Shown here: positions 17,485 to 26,163 of the stretch, piece after piece
Position numbering within the stretch: position 1 is the stretch's first letter
Layout: the number at the start of each line of letters is the position of its first letter
Origin: Bosea sp. ANAM02
Lineage (GTDB): Bacteria > Pseudomonadota > Alphaproteobacteria > Rhizobiales > Beijerinckiaceae
NCBI RefSeq assembly: GCF_011764485.1
Contig: NZ_AP022848.1
Location: forward strand, 3,624,001 to 3,688,000
DNA length: 64,000 nucleotides
Reading direction: 5' to 3'
Made by a program: the position numbers and the translations under genes
Notes under the pieces: generated by a model
Database searches by the model: none
What the model saw: the letters and a program-made list of their open reading frames with translations, nothing else
Told to the model about the DNA's origin: nothing

Positions 17485-17721
17485 ATGCAGACCTTCTTCG
17501 TCGAGATCAAATGCAAGCTCGGCAAGACCTACGAGGTCGCCAGCGAACTGGCCGATCGCGAGATCGCTTCCGAGATCTACTCGACCGCCGGCAATTACGA
17601 CATCCTGGCCAAGTTCCATGTCGCGGCCGATGTCGATATCGGCCATTTCGTCGCGCAGAAGGTGCAGTCGATCCCCGAGATCGCCGACACCCACACGATC
17701 ATCACCTTCAAGGCTTTCTAA
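17485..17721 (+). CDS. Stand-alone Lrp/AsnC ligand-binding (RAM) domain protein
   Basis: A 78-residue protein that consists only of the RAM effector domain of Lrp-family regulators (alpha-beta ferredoxin-like fold), with AGNYDILAKF in place of the usual GxxDxL turn and no DNA-binding domain. Such one-domain proteins occur in many bacteria and archaea, and are thought to bind amino acids and to pair with full-length Lrp proteins. It lies 52 bases after the hydrolase gene and may be co-transcribed with it. A family C repeat follows. Confidence 0.88.
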   Translation: MQTFFVEIKCKLGKTYEVASELADREIASEIYSTAGNYDILAKFHVAADVDIGHFVAQKVQSIPEIADTHTIITFKAF

Positions 17722-18099
17722 GCACCTGCGCTTTCCCTGAGGCCTCATCCTGAGGCGCCATTGCGCGAGGAATGACGTCTCGAACGATGCTTCAGTTATC
17801 TCCTGCGCTCTGAAACATCCTTCGAGGCGTGCCTGCGGCGCTCCTCAGGATGAGGGCTCGCTTATTCAAGCCGCCCTCCCGGCCGCCGGGATTTCTCGAA
17901 TCGTTTCCGGTGGTTGCGCGCTGCTTCTCGCACAGCGATTCAACGACCTGCCAAATTGATTCAAGTTCGCGGCCTCGCCTGAGGTTGCGCCCGCACCACC
18001 CTTTCCGCCCCGGCGAAACTGCTAGCAGCGCTCCGGCGCTTGACGGCATGGGGGCTTTCGCGCGACCAGCATTCTTCGGACTGCAGGGATCCTCGCGCC
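17722..18099. other. Gene-free stretch before maeB
   Basis: These 378 bases hold a family C repeat (17743-17858) in the first half. The second half is the leader of maeB. I see no convincing sigma-70 promoter pair, only an AGGGA ribosome binding site candidate 13 bases before the maeB ATG. No small gene is supported. Confidence 0.6.
17743..17858. repeat. Intergenic repeat, family C (copy 2)
   Basis: The left end CCTCATCCTGAGGCGCC and right end GCTCCTCAGGATGAGG are inverted partners; the core holds GACGTCTCGAACGATGCTTCA. It lies just after the stand-alone RAM gene and may end its transcript. Confidence 0.8.
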
Positions 18100-20400
18100 A
18101 TGAAAAGCACGCTCTCCACCGATCTGCGCTCGGGCGCGCTCGTCTATCACCGCCAGCCCCGGCCCGGTAAGATCGAGATCCAGGCGACCAAGCCGCTCGG
18201 CAACCAGCGCGACCTCGCACTCGCCTATTCGCCCGGCGTGGCCGCAGCCTGCGAGGCCATCGTCGACGATCCCTCCGAAGCGGCCGAACTGACCTCCCGC
18301 CAGAACCTCGTCGCCGTCATCACCAACGGCACGGCGGTGCTCGGCCTCGGCGATATCGGCCCGCTCGCCTCCAAGCCCGTGATGGAGGGCAAGGCCGTCC
18401 TCTTCAAGAAATTCGCCGGCATCGACTGCTTCGACATCGAGGTCGAGCAGAAGAACATCGAGAAATTCGTCGAGGTCGTCGCGGCGCTGGAGCCGACCTT
18501 CGGCGGCATCAATCTCGAGGACATCAAGGGCCCGGAATGCTTCGAGATCGAGGAGCAGCTCAAGGCCCGGATGAAGATCCCGGTCTTCCATGACGACCAG
18601 CACGGCACGGCGATCATCGTCGGCGCCGCCGTCCTGAACGGGCTCGACCTCGCGGGCAAGAAGATCGCCGACGTCAAGATCGTGGTGTCCGGCGCCGGTG
18701 CAGCCGCGCTCGCCTGCACCAACCTGCTGGTCGAGCTCGGCGCCAGCCGCAAGAACATCTGGATCAGCGATATCGACGGCGTGGTCTACAAGGGCCGCAA
18801 CACGCTGATGGACCGCTGGAAGGAGGTCTATGCGCAGGAGACCGACGCCCGGACGCTCAGTGACGTGATCGGCGGCGCCGACATCTTCCTCGGCCTCTCC
18901 GCCGCAGGCGTGCTCAAGCCCGAGATGGCGAGGCAAATGGCGCCGAAGCCGCTGATCCTGGCGCTGGCCAACCCCAATCCCGAGATCACGCCCGAGGACG
19001 CGCTCGCCGTGCGTCCCGACGCGATGATCTGCACCGGCCGGTCCGACTATCCGAACCAGGTCAACAACGTCCTCTGCTTCCCCTATATCTTCCGCGGCGC
19101 GCTCGACGTGCAGGCGACGACGATCAACGAGGCGATGAAGCTCGCCGCGGTGCGCGCCATCGCCTCGCTCGCCCGCGAGGCGACCTCCGACATCGCGGCC
19201 CGCGCCTATGGCGGTGAGGCCTCGACCTTCGGTGCGACCTCGCTGATCCCGAACCCGTTCGATCCGCGCCTGATCATGCGCATCGCGCCGGCCGTCGCCG
19301 AGGCCGCCATGGCGACCGGCGTCGCCCGCAAGCCGCTGGTCGATGTCGAGGCCTATCGCGAACAGCTCTCGCGCTTCGTCTTCCGCTCCGGTTTCCTGAT
19401 GAAGCCGCTGTTCCAGAAGGCCAAGGCCGACCCCAAGCGCGTGATCTATGCCGAGGGTGAGGACGAGCGCGTGCTGCGCGCCGCCCAGGTCGCGCTGGAG
19501 GAAGGGCTGGCTATCCCGATCCTGATCGGCCGCCCGAGCGTGATCGAGACGCGCATCCAGCGCTTCGGCCTGACGCTCAGACCCGGCGTCGATTTCGAGG
19601 TGGTCAACCCTGAGGACGATCCGCGCTATCGCGACTATGTCCAGACCTATCTCGACATCGCCGGCCGGCGCGGCATCACGCCCGAGGCGGCGCGTTCGCT
19701 GGTGCGCACCAACAACACCGTGATCGCAGCGCTCGCCGTGGCGCGGGGCGAGGCGGATGCGATGATCTCCGGCCTCGAAGGGCGGTTCATGTCGCGGCTG
19801 CGGCATATCAAGGACATCATCGGCATGGCGCCCGATGTCTGCGACATCGCGGCGATGACCCTGATCATCACCAACAAGGGCGCCTTTTTCCTGTCGGACA
19901 CCCATGTGAAGCATGATCCGACGGCGGAAGAGATCGCCGACATGACCGTGCTCGCGGCCGACCATGTCCAGCGCTTCGGCATCGACCCGAAGATCGCGCT
20001 GCTCTCGCATTCCGATTTCGGCGCGGCCGACACGCCCTCCTCGCTCAAGATGCGCAAGGCGCTGAAGCTGATCCGCGAGCGGGCGCCGCATCTCGAATGC
20101 GACGGCGAGATGGAGGCCGACACCGCCCTCGTGCCGCTGATCCGCGAGCGCGTCCTGCCTTCCTCGACGCTCAAGGAGATGGCGAACGTCCTGATCTTCC
20201 CCAATCTCGACGCCGCCAACATCTCCTACCAGTTCGCCAAGGTGATGGCCGACGCGCTGCCGGTCGGGCCGATCCTGATCGGCACCGCCAAGCCCGCGCA
20301 TATCCTTACCGGCTCGGTGACGGCCCGCGGCGTGGTCAACATGACCGCCGTTGCGGTGGTGGAGGCGCAGGAGAGCGCGGCGGCGGCTGCGGGCAAGTGA
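18100..20400 (+). CDS. maeB: NADP-dependent malic enzyme with C-terminal phosphotransacetylase-like domain
   Basis: A 766-residue enzyme that decarboxylates malate to pyruvate with NADP. Residues 1-430 are the malic enzyme, with an N-terminal substrate domain (YSPGVAAAC, the metal-binding EDIKGPE and FHDDQHGTA motifs) and a Rossmann domain (VVSGAGAAAL). Residues 430-766 form the PTA-like domain found in MaeB-type enzymes, usually regulatory (acetyl-CoA responsive) rather than catalytic. The length is standard for MaeB. The start is the ATG of MKSTLSTDL. A hairpin with a TTTT stretch follows the stop. Confidence 0.95.
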   Translation: MKSTLSTDLRSGALVYHRQPRPGKIEIQATKPLGNQRDLALAYSPGVAAACEAIVDDPSEAAELTSRQNLVAVITNGTAVLGLGDIGPLASKPVMEGKAVLFKKFAGIDCFDIEVEQKNIEKFVEVVAALEPTFGGINLEDIKGPECFEIEEQLKARMKIPVFHDDQHGTAIIVGAAVLNGLDLAGKKIADVKIVVSGAGAAALACTNLLVELGASRKNIWISDIDGVVYKGRNTLMDRWKEVYAQETDARTLSDVIGGADIFLGLSAAGVLKPEMARQMAPKPLILALANPNPEITPEDALAVRPDAMICTGRSDYPNQVNNVLCFPYIFRGALDVQATTINEAMKLAAVRAIASLAREATSDIAARAYGGEASTFGATSLIPNPFDPRLIMRIAPAVAEAAMATGVARKPLVDVEAYREQLSRFVFRSGFLMKPLFQKAKADPKRVIYAEGEDERVLRAAQVALEEGLAIPILIGRPSVIETRIQRFGLTLRPGVDFEVVNPEDDPRYRDYVQTYLDIAGRRGITPEAARSLVRTNNTVIAALAVARGEADAMISGLEGRFMSRLRHIKDIIGMAPDVCDIAAMTLIITNKGAFFLSDTHVKHDPTAEEIADMTVLAADHVQRFGIDPKIALLSHSDFGAADTPSSLKMRKALKLIRERAPHLECDGEMEADTALVPLIRERVLPSSTLKEMANVLIFPNLDAANISYQFAKVMADALPVGPILIGTAKPAHILTGSVTARGVVNMTAVAVVEAQESAAAAAGK

Positions 20401-20426
20401 GCCTGTAGCCAGCTCCTGACAATCAA

Positions 20427-20464
20427 GGCGCGAAAGCTACGGCCCCGCCGTCGTTTTCGCGCTT
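20427..20464 (+). terminator. Hairpin terminator after maeB
   Basis: The inverted repeat GCGCGAAA (20428-20435) with TTTCGCGC (20455-20462) encloses a second small GC stem. The element contains a T-stretch on the right arm. It lies 27 bases after the maeB stop. Confidence 0.55.
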
Positions 20465-20540
20465 GGCAGACTCAACGCGACAGGGTCTACTTCCCCAGTC
20501 GGGCATTGCTCGCAGCGACGCCCGGCTGAGGGAGGTTGCC

Positions 20541-22139
20541 ATGCTCGACGTCACGCGCCGCCATGCCCCTTTGGCTTTCGCCGCCATCCTGGCCGCGACC
20601 CGCGCGGCCACCGCCCAGGGCCGCATCGTCTTCCATCGCGGCAATGACGGCGACCCTGAGACGCTCGATCCGCACAAGACCTCCACCGTCGCGGAAGCCC
20701 ATCTGCTGCGCGACCTGCGCGAAGGCCTCGTCATCCACGACATGAAGGGCGAGGTCGTGCCCGGCGTGGCCGAGAGCTGGGCGATGAGTCCTGACGGCAG
20801 GACGTGGCGCTTCACGCTGCGCAACAACGCGAAATGGTCGAATGGTGACCCGGTCAAAGCCTCGGATTTCGTCTATTCCTTCCGGCGCATCGTGAATCCC
20901 GAGACCGGGGCGAAATACGCCAACCTGCTCTTCCCGATCCGCAATGCCGAGGCGATCCACAAGGCGGCCGCGGGCTCCTCGCTCGAAACGCTCGGCGTCA
21001 GCGCCCCCGACGAGGGCACGCTGGAGATCGCGCTGGAGCGGCCGACGCCGTACCTTCTCGAACTGCTGACCCATCAGAGCACCCTGCCCGTCCACGCGGC
21101 CAGCGCAGCGCAGGCGGCGCAGGAGCCCGGGCGACCGGAGAACTGGATCACCAACGGCCCCTATCTGCTGCGGGAGTTAGCGCCGAATTCGCATATCCGG
21201 CTGGACCGCAATCCGCATTTCCATGCAGCCGCCGATGTGAAGATCGATACGGTGATCTTCTATCCGGCCTCGGATCTCGCGGCCGCCGCACGACGCTTCC
21301 AGGCCGGCGAACTGCATCTCACCACCGACATCCCGGCCGACCAGTTCAAGGCACTGAAGCACAAGCTCGGCGATCAGGTGCGCATCGGCCCCTATCTCGC
21401 GACCTATTTCCTGATCATCAACAGCGCCAAGCCGCCCTTCGACGACGAGCGCGTGCGGCGAGCGCTCTCGCTGCAGATCGACCGCGAATTCATCGCCGAC
21501 CGGATCTGGGGCGGCACGATGCTGCCGGCCTATGGCGTGATACCACCGCATATCGGCAATTACGGCGAGCGTGCCGAGCTCGATTTTCGCCACGCCTCGG
21601 TGCTGGAGCGCGAGGAGGAGGCCAAGCGCCTGCTCGCCTCGGCCGGCTTCGGCAACGTGTCGCTCCAGGTCGAGTTCCGCTTCAACACGACCGACAACAA
21701 CCGCCACACCGCCGAGGCCATCGCGGAGCAATGGCGCGCCATCGGCGTCGAGACCCGCTTCGTCGAGACCGATTTCCGCACGCATTTCGCCTATCTGCGC
21801 GACGGCGGCGATTTCGACGTCGCCCGCTATGGCTGGGTCGGCGACTATTCCGACCCGCAGAACTTCCTCTTCCTGTTCGAGAGCGACAATGCCGGCTTCA
21901 ACATCGGCAAGTACCGGAACCCGCAATTCGACGCGCTGATGAGGCTGGCGGCCGAGGAGCTCGACCTCGCCCGGCGCGCGGCGATCCTGCGCGAGGCCGA
22001 CAGCATCGTGATCCGCGACGAGCCCTGGATTCCGGTGCTGCACTACTCGACCAAGAACCTGGTCTCGCCGAAGCTCGTCGGTTTCGAGCAGAACCTGCGC
22101 GGCGCGATTCCGACGCGCTTCCTGAGCCTGAAAGCCTAA
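20541..22139 (+). CDS. Oligopeptide-type ABC transporter substrate-binding protein (orphan)
   Basis: A 532-residue SBP_bac_5 family protein. The signal peptide is MLDVTRRHAPLAFAAILAAT followed by a cut near TAQG. The mature start has the GDPETLDPHKTST motif seen in OppA and MppA, and the domain shows typical NAKWSNGDPV and DFVYSFRR segments. Length and motifs fit an oligopeptide or murein-peptide binder. No permease or ATPase gene adjoins it, so it must use a transporter encoded elsewhere. The ATG has GGGAGG at the right distance. The following gene makes D-amino acids, which would fit peptidoglycan-peptide recycling, but this is only suggestive. Confidence 0.88.
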   Translation: MLDVTRRHAPLAFAAILAATRAATAQGRIVFHRGNDGDPETLDPHKTSTVAEAHLLRDLREGLVIHDMKGEVVPGVAESWAMSPDGRTWRFTLRNNAKWSNGDPVKASDFVYSFRRIVNPETGAKYANLLFPIRNAEAIHKAAAGSSLETLGVSAPDEGTLEIALERPTPYLLELLTHQSTLPVHAASAAQAAQEPGRPENWITNGPYLLRELAPNSHIRLDRNPHFHAAADVKIDTVIFYPASDLAAAARRFQAGELHLTTDIPADQFKALKHKLGDQVRIGPYLATYFLIINSAKPPFDDERVRRALSLQIDREFIADRIWGGTMLPAYGVIPPHIGNYGERAELDFRHASVLEREEEAKRLLASAGFGNVSLQVEFRFNTTDNNRHTAEAIAEQWRAIGVETRFVETDFRTHFAYLRDGGDFDVARYGWVGDYSDPQNFLFLFESDNAGFNIGKYRNPQFDALMRLAAEELDLARRAAILREADSIVIRDEPWIPVLHYSTKNLVSPKLVGFEQNLRGAIPTRFLSLKA

Positions 22140-22251
22140 GCGCCGGCCCTGCACCAGACGCCGGGCGGTTTCCACGCCGTGAGGCTCGCAACCGGCGCCA
22201 AGCTTCGCTAGGAAGGGCAGGCGTTCCCTTCCAATCAGCGAGTCCGCATCG

Positions 22252-23109
22252 ATGAGCCGCATCGTCTACGTCAATGGCGCCTATCTTCCCGAGGAAGAGG
22301 CCAAGATCTCCGTTTTCGACCGCGGCTTCATCTTCGGCGACGGCATTTACGAGGTTTCGGCTGTTATCGGCGGCAAGCTCGTCGACTGCGAGGCGCATCT
22401 GACCCGTCTCGAGCGCTCCTGCGGCGAAATCCGCCTTAACCTCCCCTGGTCGAAGGCCGAGCTCGTCGCGATCCACGAGGAACTGATCAAGCGCAACGCT
22501 CTCGACGAGGGCGGCATCTACCTGCAGGTCTCGCGCGGCGCCGCCGACCGCGACTTCCCCTTCCCGAAGGATGTCGCGCCCACGCTGGTGATGTTCACCC
22601 AGGCCCGCAACTTCGTGAACGCGCCGGGCGCCAAGACCGGCATCAAGGTGGTCTCGACGCCGGACCTGCGCTGGGCCCGCCGCGACATCAAGAGCGTCAA
22701 CCTGCTCGCTCCCGTGCTCGCCAAGCAGTTCGCGCTGGAAAGCGGCGCGCAGGAGGCCTGGCTCACCGAAGACGGCGTGGTGACCGAGGGCGCCTCCTCC
22801 ACCGCCTGGATCGTCAAGGGCAAGACGCTGATCTCGCGCCCGCTCTCCAACAAGGTGCTGCCGGGCATCACCCGCAAGGCGGTGCTGGCCTATCTCGCGG
22901 AATCCGGCTTCTCCTTCGAGGAGCGCGAGTTCACGCTGGAAGAGGCACTCGACGCCGAGGAGGCCTTCATCACCTCCGCGACCAGCCTCGTGATGCCGGT
23001 GACCACGATCGACGGCCACACGATCCATAACGGCGCGCCGGGCCCGACCGCGCTGCGCCTGCGCGAGATCTATATCGACTACGCCCGCAAGGGCGGCGTG
23101 CTGGGCTGA
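22252..23109 (+). CDS. dat: D-amino acid aminotransferase
   Basis: A 285-residue fold-type IV PLP transaminase. The N-terminal DRGFIFGDGIYEV motif, the PLP lysine Lys147 in RRDIKSVNLL and the EGASSTAW cofactor loop mark the D-amino acid/branched-chain family. The length and RGFIFGDGIYEV sequence favour D-alanine aminotransferase, which makes D-glutamate and D-alanine for the cell wall. A 7-bp hairpin (22211-22232) lies in the leader, 20 bases before the ATG. A branched-chain aminotransferase is the alternative but is usually longer. Confidence 0.88.
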   Translation: MSRIVYVNGAYLPEEEAKISVFDRGFIFGDGIYEVSAVIGGKLVDCEAHLTRLERSCGEIRLNLPWSKAELVAIHEELIKRNALDEGGIYLQVSRGAADRDFPFPKDVAPTLVMFTQARNFVNAPGAKTGIKVVSTPDLRWARRDIKSVNLLAPVLAKQFALESGAQEAWLTEDGVVTEGASSTAWIVKGKTLISRPLSNKVLPGITRKAVLAYLAESGFSFEEREFTLEEALDAEEAFITSATSLVMPVTTIDGHTIHNGAPGPTALRLREIYIDYARKGGVLG

Positions 23110-23131
23110 ACCGTCCGCTGGGCATACAACG

Positions 23132-23223
23132 TCATGCTCGCCCTTGTGGCGAGCATCCACGTCTTGAACACGGCCTCCGCCCAGCGAAGACGTGGATGGT
23201 CGGGACAAGCCCGACCATGACGG
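23132..23223. repeat. Intergenic repeat, family A (copy 2)
   Basis: Near-identical outer hairpins to the copy at 4389-4480: ATGCTCGCC/GGCGAGCAT on the left, GGTCGGG/CCCGACC on the right, and the same TCTTGAACAC core. It sits between convergent dat and guaD. Its right flank (CCGCCCGAGAATGACG) resembles the right end of family E. Confidence 0.8.
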
Positions 23224-23229
23224 ATGGCG

Positions 23230-24573
23230 CTATGCGCCGCCCGAGAATGACGCGCCTGCAGCCAACTCCCCCATCACATAGGTCGCGACGACATTCCGGT
23301 CGTCGCCGAGCGTGACGAGCACGAAGAGTTCCTCCGCGAGATCGCGCACGGTCTCCAGGCGATGCGCCATGGCTCGCGTTGCGCTCGTGTCAAGCACGAC
23401 GACATCCGCCTCGCGGCCGGGCTCGAAACTCCCGATCCAATGATCGAGGCCGAGCGCCACGGCATTGCCGCGTGTGATTGCATGCAGAGCCTCCAAAGCC
23501 GACAGGCTTTGCCCCTGAAGCTGCAGCACCTTGTAGGCCTCGGCCATGGTCCGGAGCATCGAATAGGACGTACCGCCGCCGATATCGGTCGCGACCGCGA
23601 CCTTGACACCGCGCTGCCTTGCATGGGCCCAGTCGAACAGGCCTGAGCCGAGGAACAGGTTCGAGGTCGGGCAGAATACCGCGACCGCGCCTGCCTCGGC
23701 GAAGGCCTGCCACTCGTTATGGGTCATGTGGATGCAGTGACCCATCAAGCTTTTCGCGCCGAGCAGGCCGTAACGCCGGTAGATATCGGCGTAATCGGCC
23801 GCTTCCGGATAGAGCTCGCGGGCGAAGGCAATCTCGGCGCGGTTCTCGTCGATATGGGTCTGGACATGGCAGTCGGGATGCTCGGCCGCGAGCTTCCCGG
23901 CGGCCGCCATCTGCTCCGGCGTCGAGGTGATCGCGAAGCGCGGGGTGATCGCATAGAGTTGCCGGCCCTTGCCGTGCCAGCGCGCGATCAGCGCCTTCGA
24001 ATCGCGATAGCCGCTTTCGGCCGTATCGGTCAGCGCTTCCGGGGCATTGCGGTCCATCATCACCTTGCCGGCGATCATGCGGATGTTGCGGCGCTGCGAC
24101 TCGGAGAAGAATGCCTCGGCCGATTGCGGATGGACTGAAGCATAGACCGCCGCCGTCGTGGTGCCATTAGCCAGCAACTCATCGAGGAAGAAGCGCGAGA
24201 GCTTCTCGGCATGGCCCTGTTGCGCCAGCTTCTGCTCCTCGACGAAGGTGTATTTATTCAGCCACTCCATGAGCTGCGCGCCATAGGAGGCGAGAACTTG
24301 AGTCTGCGGCATGTGGATATGGGCGTCGATGAAGCCCGGCATGATCAGATGCGGGCGATGATCGACGATTTCGGCATCGGCCGGCAGCGTCCGCAGCAGG
24401 TCCTGCGCCTCGCCGGCCGCCCTGACCAGCCCGTTCTCGATGATGAGCAAACCGTCCTGGATGAAGCGATGCGCCGCCTCGCCTGCCACCACCGGATCAT
24501 CGACGAACCAGAGCAGGCGTCCGCGCAGGGCGCGCAAGGCAGCGGGTGCAGTCACGATCGGTGGCTCCGGCAC
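23230..24573 (-). CDS. guaD: Guanine deaminase
   Basis: A 447-residue amidohydrolase that converts guanine to xanthine and ammonia. Metal ligands are visible in order: HIH at residues 85-87 (FIDAHIHMP), the His of QTHIDEN, the His of GHCIHM and the Asp of ATDIGGGTS. The ADVVVLD C-terminal strand is typical of the family. A GTG at 24573 opens the frame; a GTG six codons later, with GGAG in front, is an equally good start. It is divergent from xdhA with 99 bases between, and its product is the substrate of that enzyme. Confidence 0.93.
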   Translation of the reverse strand: MPEPPIVTAPAALRALRGRLLWFVDDPVVAGEAAHRFIQDGLLIIENGLVRAAGEAQDLLRTLPADAEIVDHRPHLIMPGFIDAHIHMPQTQVLASYGAQLMEWLNKYTFVEEQKLAQQGHAEKLSRFFLDELLANGTTTAAVYASVHPQSAEAFFSESQRRNIRMIAGKVMMDRNAPEALTDTAESGYRDSKALIARWHGKGRQLYAITPRFAITSTPEQMAAAGKLAAEHPDCHVQTHIDENRAEIAFARELYPEAADYADIYRRYGLLGAKSLMGHCIHMTHNEWQAFAEAGAVAVFCPTSNLFLGSGLFDWAHARQRGVKVAVATDIGGGTSYSMLRTMAEAYKVLQLQGQSLSALEALHAITRGNAVALGLDHWIGSFEPGREADVVVLDTSATRAMAHRLETVRDLAEELFVLVTLGDDRNVVATYVMGELAAGASFSGGA

Positions 24574-24672
24574 AATTCCACATCACATCTGCACCAAATC
24601 GAAGCTTCCGGCCAAGCGTGGATCATGCCTAATCTGCGGGCATGATTTGGCTTTGCGAGGGAAGCCGGCGGT

Positions 24673-26163
24673 ATGCGTGAGAGCTTGCGCTTCCTGCTCG
24701 GCGACAGGCTGGTCGAGATCGATCGCTGCGACCCGACACTCACCGTGCTCGACTGGCTGCGCCTCGACCAGCGCATGACGGGCAGCAAGGAAGGTTGCGC
24801 CGAGGGCGATTGCGGCGCCTGCACGGTCGTCGTCGGACGGCTCGACCGCGGCCGCCTGCGCTACGAGGCGATCAATGCCTGCATCCGCTTCCTGCCGACG
24901 CTGGACGGTTGCCAGTTGCTGACCGTCGAACATCTGAAGGGCGCGGATGGCGCCCTGCATCCGGTCCAGCAGGCGATGGTCGCGTGCCACGGCTCGCAAT
25001 GCGGCTTCTGCACGCCGGGCTTCGTCATGTCGCTGCTGGCGCTCAGGCTGAACGAGGCCGAGCCGAGCGTCAGCCGTATCGAGGATGCGCTCGCCGGCAA
25101 TCTCTGCCGTTGCACAGGCTACGAACCGATCATCGCCGCCGGCCAACGCATGGACGAGATCGCGCCGCGCGAGGCCGATCGCTTCCTGCTGGAGCGCGAG
25201 ACGGTCGCGACGCGCCTCGCGGCCCTTAATGACGCCGAGACGCTGGCCCTGCAAGGCGAAGGCGGGCGCTTCTACGCCCCCACGACGATAGAAGCGCTGG
25301 CCGATCTCATCGCGGCGCATCCGCAAGCGACGCTGGTCGCGGGCGCCACCGATGTCGGGCTCTGGGTCACCAAGGCGATGAAGCGGCTCGACCCGGTGAT
25401 CTATCTCGGACGGATCGAGGCGCTGCGCGCCATCACCGACGAAGGCGATCATCTCCGCTTCGGCGCTATGGCCAGCCATATCGACGTCCGCACCGCGCTG
25501 GCCACCCTCTCCCCGCAGCTTGACGAATTGATGCGGCGCTTCGGCGGCGAGCAGGTTCGCAATGCCGGCACGATTGGCGGCAATATCGCGAACGGCTCGC
25601 CGATCGGCGACCTCCCTCCGGCCCTGATCGCCCTGGACGCGACGCTGGTGCTGGCCCGGCGCGGCGAATCCCGTCTCGAACGACGGAGCATCCCGCTTGA
25701 AAGCTTCTTCATGGAATACCGCAAGCAGGACCGGCGCGCGGCTGAGTTCGTCGAGGCCGTGCTGGTGTCGAAGCTGGCTAAGGGCGCGCTGTTCCATGCC
25801 TCGAAGGTCTCGAAGCGCTTCGACGAGGACATCTCGGCCGTCTGCGGAGCCTTCCGGCTGACGCTCGGCGGCGATGAGCGGATCAGCGAAGCCCGCCTCG
25901 CCTATAGCGGCATGGCCGGCATCCCGAAGCGGGCGAAGGCGGCCGAAGCGGCGCTCGTCGGTCAGCGATGGGACGATGCGGCCGTCACGGCAGCCATCGC
26001 GGCGCTGCCGCAGGATTTCACGCCGCTCGACGACATGCGTGCCTCGGCGCATTATCGGCTCAGGATCGCCGGCAACTTGCTGCGCCGCTTCCTGATCGAG
26101 ACGACGCAGACAGAGGCGCAAACGCGGGTCGCCGGCCTGCTGGCGGGAGCCGCCCATGGCTGA
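24673..26163 (+). CDS. xdhA: Xanthine dehydrogenase, small subunit (FeS/FAD)
   Basis: A 496-residue subunit that carries electrons from the molybdenum centre to NAD. Two [2Fe-2S] domains are visible: Cys42, Cys47, Cys50 and Cys70, then Cys110, Cys113, Cys145 and Cys147 (CRCTGY). The FAD domain follows with LVAGATDVG and the NAGTIGGNIANGSPIGD motif. This fusion of FeS and FAD domains matches the Rhodobacter capsulatus XdhA layout. Its stop overlaps the xdhB start by eight bases. With XdhB it oxidises hypoxanthine and xanthine to urate. Confidence 0.96.
   Translation: MRESLRFLLGDRLVEIDRCDPTLTVLDWLRLDQRMTGSKEGCAEGDCGACTVVVGRLDRGRLRYEAINACIRFLPTLDGCQLLTVEHLKGADGALHPVQQAMVACHGSQCGFCTPGFVMSLLALRLNEAEPSVSRIEDALAGNLCRCTGYEPIIAAGQRMDEIAPREADRFLLERETVATRLAALNDAETLALQGEGGRFYAPTTIEALADLIAAHPQATLVAGATDVGLWVTKAMKRLDPVIYLGRIEALRAITDEGDHLRFGAMASHIDVRTALATLSPQLDELMRRFGGEQVRNAGTIGGNIANGSPIGDLPPALIALDATLVLARRGESRLERRSIPLESFFMEYRKQDRRAAEFVEAVLVSKLAKGALFHASKVSKRFDEDISAVCGAFRLTLGGDERISEARLAYSGMAGIPKRAKAAEAALVGQRWDDAAVTAAIAALPQDFTPLDDMRASAHYRLRIAGNLLRRFLIETTQTEAQTRVAGLLAGAAHG

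Noticed and set aside
18022..20301. A 759-residue minus-strand frame opposite maeB
   Set aside because: MaeB is well conserved on the plus strand; the antisense frame is Arg/His/Asp-rich and looks like nothing known.
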